Positions 22,506-30,662 of a stretch of DNA of 30,662 nucleotides are shown here, in pieces (position 1 is the stretch's first letter; each line of letters opens with the position of its first letter). Location: NCBI RefSeq assembly GCF_000220395.1, contig NW_004086033.1, positions 1-30,662 of the forward strand. Reading direction: 5' to 3'. The notes beneath the pieces were generated by a model. That model saw nothing but the letters and a program-made list of their open reading frames with translations, was not told the DNA's origin and made no database searches. This DNA is from Ichthyophthirius multifiliis (taxonomy: Eukaryota; Ciliophora; Oligohymenophorea; Hymenostomatida). A program made the position numbers and the translations under genes.

Positions 22506-23842
22506 ATGAACGAAGAAAGATTATTAGAATTATTATCAGAAATAAACAAAAATAGCTAAAATATAAACGACCGTATAAAATCAGCCACAATAACCCACAC
22601 AAACATACCTTATCGAACTCCATCCCAAATATTCAGTTAAATATCTTCCAAAATTCCAAAAAAAGACTTCACTCTTCCGGAGTTAATACATGACATTTAA
22701 AAAACTATCCAAATATTCTAAAAATACGATATATTTAAAGAAATAACAGTTGATCTAAAACCATAGGAAGAAGAAAATAGCATAAATATAAATTTCAATT
22801 ATAAAAACTCATCTCCTTATTATGCTTCTCTTTCTCATTAATTGGATAGATTCGGTTAGGCATCTTTAACAGGTAATATAGGATTTAGAAATGTATTAGG
22901 TTTATTCGATAAAGTATAATTTGAGTATAATAAGGCGTTAAATAAATCAAAATAAAGTTAATGGAATTTTCAATGGTATATTCCTGTGAATTTTTTAAGA
23001 AATTATTAAACTTAAAATTGCTATTTTTTATAATTTTAGTAATAATAAGCACTTTTAACTAAAAAATGTATTGAAAACTCTAATTCTTTTATTTTAAAAT
23101 ACACTAGAGATGATAAATCTAGTTTTTTTTATGAATATTCATTTAGGAAGAATGAAATAAACGACAAAAAAATGGTTTTAATGGAAGATTTTGTTCCTTC
23201 TTTTAAAAACTCGTTTAAATTTTAACATATAAATAATAATATTTCATATAGAAAAACTCATAAAGGGAACTCTTTTAATTTTATGGGCGAAGTTTCGTTT
23301 TTTCAAGTTCTCCTTTTTTAAAAGAAGAAATAAATTTTAAATAATTTTCAAGTTTAAAAACTTAAAAAATCAACAGTTCTTTTAGATTTATTAATATGGA
23401 ATTTTCACTTAATTAAGGTCTAGTTAAGTCTTTATTTTGCCCCAAATTATAAATTAATGACTGCTTTTTAATTAATTCGATTAGGGGAGTAGTTGATATA
23501 GATCCTGAAGATAATTAGGACGGATATTTCTTATCTAACTTTCATTTTTATACTAAATCTTCACTAAAACTTAACCTTTATGACTTCCCAGGGTTCTATA
23601 ATACGGGTATTATTCCGTTTTATTTTATACATGGGGGTATTTTTTGGCGATAAAGGGGAAATATTGGTTGTTGTATTAATTAGAAGGGATTTATTAGTAA
23701 GTTTAGGGGAAGTTCTGGTATTGGGATTAGTTTAAATTTGGGAGAAAATACCAAATTGGAAGTACTTTTGAATGTTTTCCATTTTTGTAAAAAAGAAGAT
23801 AAAAAGAATTAATTTGAAATAAGAATATCTGTTGATGATTGA
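22506..23842 (+). CDS. Sam50/Tob55-like Omp85 outer-membrane assembly protein
   Basis: About 445 residues; start ATG 22506, stop TGA 23840-23842. Predicted core of the mitochondrial SAM complex, which inserts beta-barrel proteins into the outer membrane. Residues 40-105 form a POTRA-like domain (FTLPELIHDIQKTIQIFQKY...FKEITVDL). The barrel begins SLSHQLDRFGQASLTGNIGF and GLFDKVQFEYNKAL, alternating polar/hydrophobic strands with the G-rich pattern of Sam50. NSIRGVVD matches the conserved (V/I)RG loop-6 motif of Omp85. Late strands are GIGISLNLGENTKLEVLLNV and NQFEIRISVDD at the end, where the sorting signal lies. A 54-nt stretch 22986-23039 looks like an intron (GTGAAT...TTTTAG) but is in frame and TGA-free, so it may be retained. 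The frame slips at a T6 run (23298-23303): GEVSF before, SSSPFLKEEI after, one T short. Confidence 0.85.
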
Positions 23843-23932
23843 ACGAACCAAAAAAAAGAAAAAAAAAAAAAATATTATATATATATATAATTAGTATAAT
23901 TAAAAAAAAATTAAATAAAAAATAAAAAAAAT

Positions 23933-25168
23933 ATGATTCAAATCCTTTTCTAGGCATAAGTTTAAACTATATATGGCTAATAAGTCTGTATTTTAGGAGA
24001 TAAAGACGTTTTGGGTAATTGGGATATTGAAAAGGGACTATTTTTATATACAAATGAGTAAATATACCCAAAATGGGAAAGATAAGTCGAATTTAAATAG
24101 CATGAAGAATTCGAATTTAAAATTGTTGTATTAAATAATGGTAATAAATATATATAGAGATGGGAAAACATTCCTTTTAATAGAAAATATACACCTAAAA
24201 TGAGCATGAAGTTAGTTTTCGAGGAAAATAAAATAGAAATAACTGAAGAATATATAGAAAAAGATATAAAACTAGATAATTATACCCAATTATTAACAAA
24301 ATATAGGGTAAAATAAATGCCTATATTAGAAAAAGGGCATTTTTTTTAAAATGAAATTCAAAAAACATCATATGTAATATTATGTTCGACATTATAGGCT
24401 AAAATAACTCGCCTAAAAAACGAAATTTGTTAATTATAAAAATTTCTCCCCTTAAATTCTACAAACAGTATTTTTCTAATATATGACATTTAAAGAATGG
24501 ACGTTATGAAAGCCTTAATTTTCGGTTCTGAATAAACTCCATATGCACACGGAGCTTTTTTCTTTGATATTTTTATTCCAGAATAATATCCAAGTAGTCC
24601 GCCTAAAGTATCTTTTTTATCCACTAAAAACCAAAAAATAAGATTCAACCCAAATCTATATTAGAATGGTTTAGTTTGCCTTTCTCTTCTAGGAACTTGG
24701 GAAGGGGATTCTTGTGAAAATTGGAATTCTTAATTTTCGAGTATTTGTTAAGTTTTAGTAAGTATATAGAGCTTAATTATGAATGAAGATGTATATTTTA
24801 ATGAACCTTATTATGATTAGTATAAAGGGACAGTAAATGGATAAAAATGTAATATGGGATATTCGAATATTGTTAAGTATTGGAATGTAGTGCATTGTAT
24901 GTGTGATGTTTTGAAAAATATACCAGTTGAATTCCAAGAAGTAGTTAAATTGCATTTTTTCTTGAAGAAAATGGTAATAAAAGAATGTGTTTAGTAATGG
25001 ATAAAGGAGGGTAAGGAAAATATGGGATTTTGTAACTATGATAGTTTGATTTGTGAGCATAATTATGAAATAGCGAATATATTTTAATAAAAAAAAAGTA
25101 ATTTTTATGAAATGTTATAAATTGCGGCAGACGAACTATTTATTTTACTTGATAAAATTTAAATATGA
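23933..25168 (+). CDS. CBM20 starch/glycogen-binding domain fused to UBE2O-like E2 ubiquitin-conjugating domain
   Basis: 411 residues, intronless, unbroken frame from ATG 23933 to TGA 25166-25168. Residues 1-95 are a family 20 carbohydrate-binding module: GQQVCILGDKDVLGNWD, YPKWERQVEF, EEFEFKIVVLNNG and QRWENIPFNRKY follow the family pattern closely, keeping Trp30 and Trp77, the stacking tryptophans of binding site 1, and Trp48. Residues 115-190 are a helical linker. Residues 190-300 are an E2 core: FFFDIFIPEQYPSSPPKVSF, then [20 protein letters not shown] with catalytic Cys249, then SICQVLVSIQSLIMNEDVYF. [16 protein letters not shown] is the signature of the UBE2O/BIRC6 class. The C-terminal FQEVVKLHFFLKKMVIKECV resembles the helices after the E2 fold in that class. 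It starts only 90 bp after the Sam50 stop. Likely role, by inference: ubiquitin transfer to proteins on amylopectin or glycogen particles. Confidence 0.92.
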
Positions 25169-25529
25169 ATGAATTTTTAGTTATATTTAAATATAATTTG
25201 TATTTATAAATATTTTATTATTATATTTTAATATATATGTATATATAAATATTTTAATATTATATATTTATTTTTATTTATTTATTAATTTGTTTATATT
25301 TTTTTTTTTAGTATATATTTATTTTGGTATACAATATAAGGAATTAGATATTTAAATATTTATATTTTTTTTTTAAATAATTTGTGTCTAATATATATTT
25401 AGGAGGAGAGAGAAAAATAATATTTTATTTTTAATAAAAAAAAAAAAAAAAAAAAACTAATTATATATTATTTTATTCATTTACAAAAAAATATTATTTT
25501 AAATAAAAAAACAAAAAAAACAACAATAA
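25169..25529. other. intergenic with A22 run
   Basis: AT-rich spacer; an uninterrupted A22 run lies at 25436-25457. It holds the promoter of the RRM gene but no recognised element. Confidence 0.55.
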
Positions 25530-26828
25530 ATGTCAAAAAACTAAGTTAAACAAAAATAATTGATTATATATTTAAAAAAAAAAAATTAAAAAAAAAAAAA
25601 AAAAAAAAAGAAATCCAAATGTTTAATATCTTGATAAGCCTCAAAAATACGAAGAAGAAAGGCATCGTTAAAAAAAAGTAAAACTATCAACAAAAACATT
25701 AAAAATTAATAAAAAAAAAAGTCTTCATAAAACCGACACCGTAGTGAAGAAGCTTAAAAAAAATCTCGTCATAAAGAAAAGCGTTCTCGAAAGCATAAAT
25801 CTTCTCGTTCTTCTTCTCATTCTAATCCTTCTAGAATAGAAGAAAGTAAGAACGAAGTCATTGTTAAAGGCTTAAATTTTTAAGCTAATGAGAACGAGAT
25901 TATTAGTTTCCTCGAAAAGAACTTTGGTCGTGTTGAAAAGATGAATCTTTTAAGAGAAAACGACGGAAGATCTAAAGGATTAGCCTTCGTAACTTTCAAA
26001 TCGGAAGAAAGCAGTATAAAAGCAATCGAAAATAGCAACATCAACTTCTTGGGAAGATACTTAGCTATTGAGAAAATCAAACCTAGATATGAAAGAATGG
26101 GTAGTATTCTAGATGAAACGCAAAAAACTATTTTTGTGGGTAACCTTTCCTTTAAAACAGGCTCCGAAGACCTCAGAAAGTTTTTCTAGTCGTGTGGTGA
26201 AATTATAGATGCCCGTGTAGCCTAATAAGATGGGAAAGTAATTCATAATTTTATTAAAAATATATATATATATGTGTATTTTTATATATATGAGTATTTT
26301 TATATATATATATGCGTATTTTTATATATATATATATAGAGTAGAGGGTTCGGACATGTAGAATTCGCAGATGTTTCTGGCGTAAAAAAAGCATTGAAAA
26401 AAGGTGGGGAGGAAATTGATGGTAGATAAATAAAAGTAGATATAGCAGCATCTAAATAAAAGAGATAAAACTATGATTATTATGACAATAATAGAGGATA
26501 CAATAGAAATTATTCTAATAATGATTTTTACCAAAATAGGTATTAGAATGAAAAAAATAAATATAATTATGATTTTGATAGAAACGATTATTCAAGGAAT
26601 GATAGATATGATTATTCTAGATATGATAATAAAAGAAATGAGTTTAATGGATAAAGAAGTAGTACTAGATATGATAATTTTAGTAATAAAGGGGATAGGT
26701 ATTATAATAATAGATATGATAGAAATGAAGATTTACATAAAAATGGAAGAAGTGGTAATCATTATGAAGGTAGAGGTGTAGAAAGAGGTTATGATAGATA
26801 AAGAGAAAGAAGTCCTGATTATAGATGA
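25530..26828 (+). CDS. two-RRM RNA-binding protein, nucleolin/Nsr1-like layout
   Basis: Stop TGA 26826-26828; introns 25678-25721 (44 nt) and 26238-26339 (102 nt). The clear frame begins near 25609 (RNPNVQYLDKPQKYEEERHR). The nearest ATG, 25530, is out of phase across an A22 run (25588-25609), so the start is provisional. Order: a basic RS/K-rich segment (KKSRHKEKRSRKHKSSRSSS); RRM1 with RNP2 VIVKGL and RNP1 SKGLAFVTF; RRM2 with RNP2 IFVGNLSF and RNP1 SRGFGHVEF, the second intron splitting just before RNP1; then about 120 residues rich in Y, D, N, R and G with repeated RYD/NRY blocks, ending RERSPDYR. The tail replaces the RGG box usual in nucleolin/Nsr1. Likely nuclear or nucleolar RNA binding; a spliceosomal SR-type role is the alternative. 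Confidence 0.88.
26238..26339 (+). repeat. tandem-repeat intron in RRM2
   Basis: Three imperfect copies of a unit of the form G-x-G-TATTTTTATATATA lie in a row (about 26273-26336). The intron is GTAATTC...TATATAG and is phase 0; splicing creates the RNP1 motif GKSRGFGHVEF. Confidence 0.85.
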
Positions 26829-27011
26829 TTATTTTTGGGAACATTTTTTTAAAAAAATAATATATTCATTCATATTTTAGGACTTTTTAATATTATATTT
26901 TATTCCTTTAAAATTTTTTTTAATAATTAAAATATAATTTCAATAATTTCCAATTGAGAATAAATTTGGCCCAGTCCCTTTTGTTTTTTTTATATAAAAA
27001 AGTAAATGATG

Positions 27012-27064
27012 TTAAATACAAATTTTATTAAATATTGTAACCTTAAATACAAATTTTATTAAAT
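27012..27064. repeat. two direct copies of a 22-bp unit
   Basis: TTAAATACAAATTTTATTAA plus two bases occurs at 27012-27033 and again at 27043-27064, 31 bp apart, each followed by a TTGTAA-like motif. Confidence 0.8.
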
Positions 27065-27072
27065 TGTAATCC

Positions 27073-27079
<7 letters not shown>

Positions 27080-27106
<27 letters not shown>
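27080..27106. repeat. A27 homopolymer
   Basis: Twenty-seven consecutive A residues, the longest homopolymer in the window. Confidence 0.95.
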
Positions 27107-27108
<2 letters not shown>

Positions 27109-27434
27109 GAATTAATCTTTAGAATATTTTAATTATCCATTTTTTATTAAAAATTTAATGAAATCAAAAAAAAAAAATATTATAGAAAATTTTATAATAA
27201 GAATTTAAAAATTAAATAAGAAAAACAAATTTAATTGCTAAAAAATAATTAATTTTAAGATATTAAATTTATTTAAGCAATATTTATAAATTTTAATTAA
27301 AAAAACATTTTTAGAAATGCCCTAATAGTGTTATATAAATGAGATGTTCCTTTAAATATTTCCTTTTTTTTTTTTTTAATTAACCAAAAAGAAAGAAATA
27401 AATAAGTAAAAATTTACTATTTTAATATATTTAG

Positions 27435-27521
27435 ATTTATTAAATACTTATTAAATACTTGTCAATAGACTTATTAAATACTTTTCAATAGATTTATTAA
27501 AATACTTATTAAATACTTTGA
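27435..27521. repeat. short tandem cluster of TTATTAAATACTT units
   Basis: Four or five copies of TTATTAAATACTT or a one-base variant, two of them followed by (G/T)TCAATAGA, give an imperfect 13/22-bp minisatellite. Confidence 0.75.
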
Positions 27522-27930
27522 AAAATATATTGTTATCCGATTTTCCAAAAATAAAATTATAATATTTTATTTTATTAAAAGGTAATTTATTCTATTCAAT
27601 AAAAACTATAATTTTAATTAGTTTATTTATGTTTAAATATATATTAATTAGATTAAAAATAAATTAATTAAAAAAAGCAATTATATATATAAAAAAATAA
27701 TTATTGTCTAAATAAAATAAAGAACAAAATTATTTATTTAATATAAAATAAATATAATAACTATAAAAAATGACACTTTAATTAAAAATAACTTATATAT
27801 TAAAAAATTAAAAATGATAAAAGCAAAAGATATTTTAATTTAAATAAAAAACTTAATTTTCCAAATACCAAATAATATATTAATAAACAAATAAAAATAC
27901 AATTATTTTATTAAAACTCCTATATATAAA

Positions 27931-29876
<1,946 letters not shown>

Positions 29877-30662
29877 TTTTTTTGTTATTTTTTTTTGTGA
29901 GTGTGTGTTTTTTTTTTTTTTTTCTTTTTTTTCTTTTTTTTTTCTTTTTTATGTATTTCTTTAAAAATTTTATTTATTAGTAAATTTTTTATAGAGATAT
30001 TTATATGAAAAATAATATATTATATTATTATTTTATTATTATAAATTTATTATTATGAATGAATATAAGGGATTATTAGGTAGTTTTTATTTATAGATAA
30101 AAATAAAAAAAAAAATTATATTTTAAATAATAAGATATCTTAAAGTTAATTAGTTGAGTTTCTTTTATAAAAAGATCAAATATTTATATGAATTAAATGT
30201 GATTAATAATATGAAAAATTTATTGAAATTACTAAAAAAGTATAGATAAATTTAATATAATTTTAGTATTATGATAAATAAATATTAATTTATATTATTT
30301 AAGTGTATAAATTATATAATAAAAATATCATTATTAATCTAAAAATAATATTAATTAATATGGTATTTATTTTATAATATGTAAAATTATATTAAAAAAA
30401 TAAATATAAATTTAAAAATTTATTAAATATATAATAGTATAAATTAAAAAAAAAAAAAAATATTTTATATATTGTATAATATTAATTTATTAAATAAAAA
30501 TAATATGATTATATTGAAATAAAAAAAATTATTGAATTAAAAAATATAAAATTACAAAAAATAATTAATTTTTAAATAAAAATATACTAATAAAAATTTA
30601 TTATTTATTTTTAGATATAATATATAATATAATTATATATTTTTTAAAATATAAAATATAAT
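29877..30662. other. 3' flank, nothing recognised
   Basis: A T-rich tract (29905-29950, T runs broken by C) follows the LysRS stop, then plain AT-rich DNA to the window end. No gene or telomere repeat seen. Confidence 0.6.

Larger units (their letters stand above)
26829..27930. other. intergenic with poly-A tract and short direct repeats
   Basis: AT-rich spacer between the RRM and LysRS genes. It holds a two-copy 31-bp-period repeat (27012-27064), an A27 run (27080-27106) and a small TTATTAAATACTT repeat cluster (27435-27521). No ORF with coding character was seen. Confidence 0.6.

Noticed and set aside
25678-25721. Apparent frameshift between the K/E-rich and RS-rich parts of the RRM protein
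   Set aside because: A 44-nt GT-AG intron in phase 0 explains it.
26473-26781. Methionine/isoleucine-rich frame on the plus strand
   Set aside because: Out-of-frame shadow of the RRM protein's Y/D/N/R tail.

Overview
The window is nuclear DNA of a ciliate that reads TAA and TAG as glutamine and uses TGA as its only stop. Every supported gene ends in TGA, and its frame is full of TAA/TAG codons at positions where the protein families allow or expect Gln. Intergenic DNA is almost pure A+T, introns are mostly 40-70 nt, and there is no internal-eliminated-sequence or telomere signal, so it looks like an internal piece of a macronuclear chromosome. The extreme A+T richness suggests an oligohymenophorean of the Ichthyophthirius type; that species guess is inference.

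Layout: an AT desert with one tRNA-Asn (1788-1861); two minus-strand genes, a coiled-coil protein (2174-3422) and a membrin/Bos1-like Qb-SNARE (3530-4333); three plus-strand genes, a long coiled-coil protein (4486-7043), a small P/Q-rich coiled-coil protein (8234-9130) and a probably mitochondrial helical protein (9581-11376); a peroxisomal dehydrogenase-SCP2 protein ending in SKL (13149-14642, plus); converging on it a P4-ATPase lipid flippase (14829-18843, minus); an unrecognised minus-strand gene (19366 to about 21426); then on the plus strand a Sam50/Omp85 protein (22506-23842), a CBM20-E2 ubiquitin-conjugating fusion (23933-25168), a two-RRM nucleolin-like protein (25530-26828) and lysyl-tRNA synthetase (27931-29876).

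The genes are an ordinary eukaryotic housekeeping mix (vesicle fusion, lipid flipping, peroxisomal beta-oxidation, mitochondrial outer-membrane assembly, rRNA/RNA binding, translation) and do not form an operon-like system. The most unusual item is the fusion of a starch/glycogen-binding CBM20 domain to a UBE2O-type E2 domain, which suggests ubiquitin tagging directed to a storage polysaccharide.

Most frames join cleanly through short GT-AG introns. Four genes nevertheless need one extra base in a homopolymer run of 6-10, and the RRM gene's start is cut off by an A22 run; these may be sequencing undercalls, real lesions or slippage sites. Every intron over 100 nt carries an AT-rich microsatellite or tandem array.
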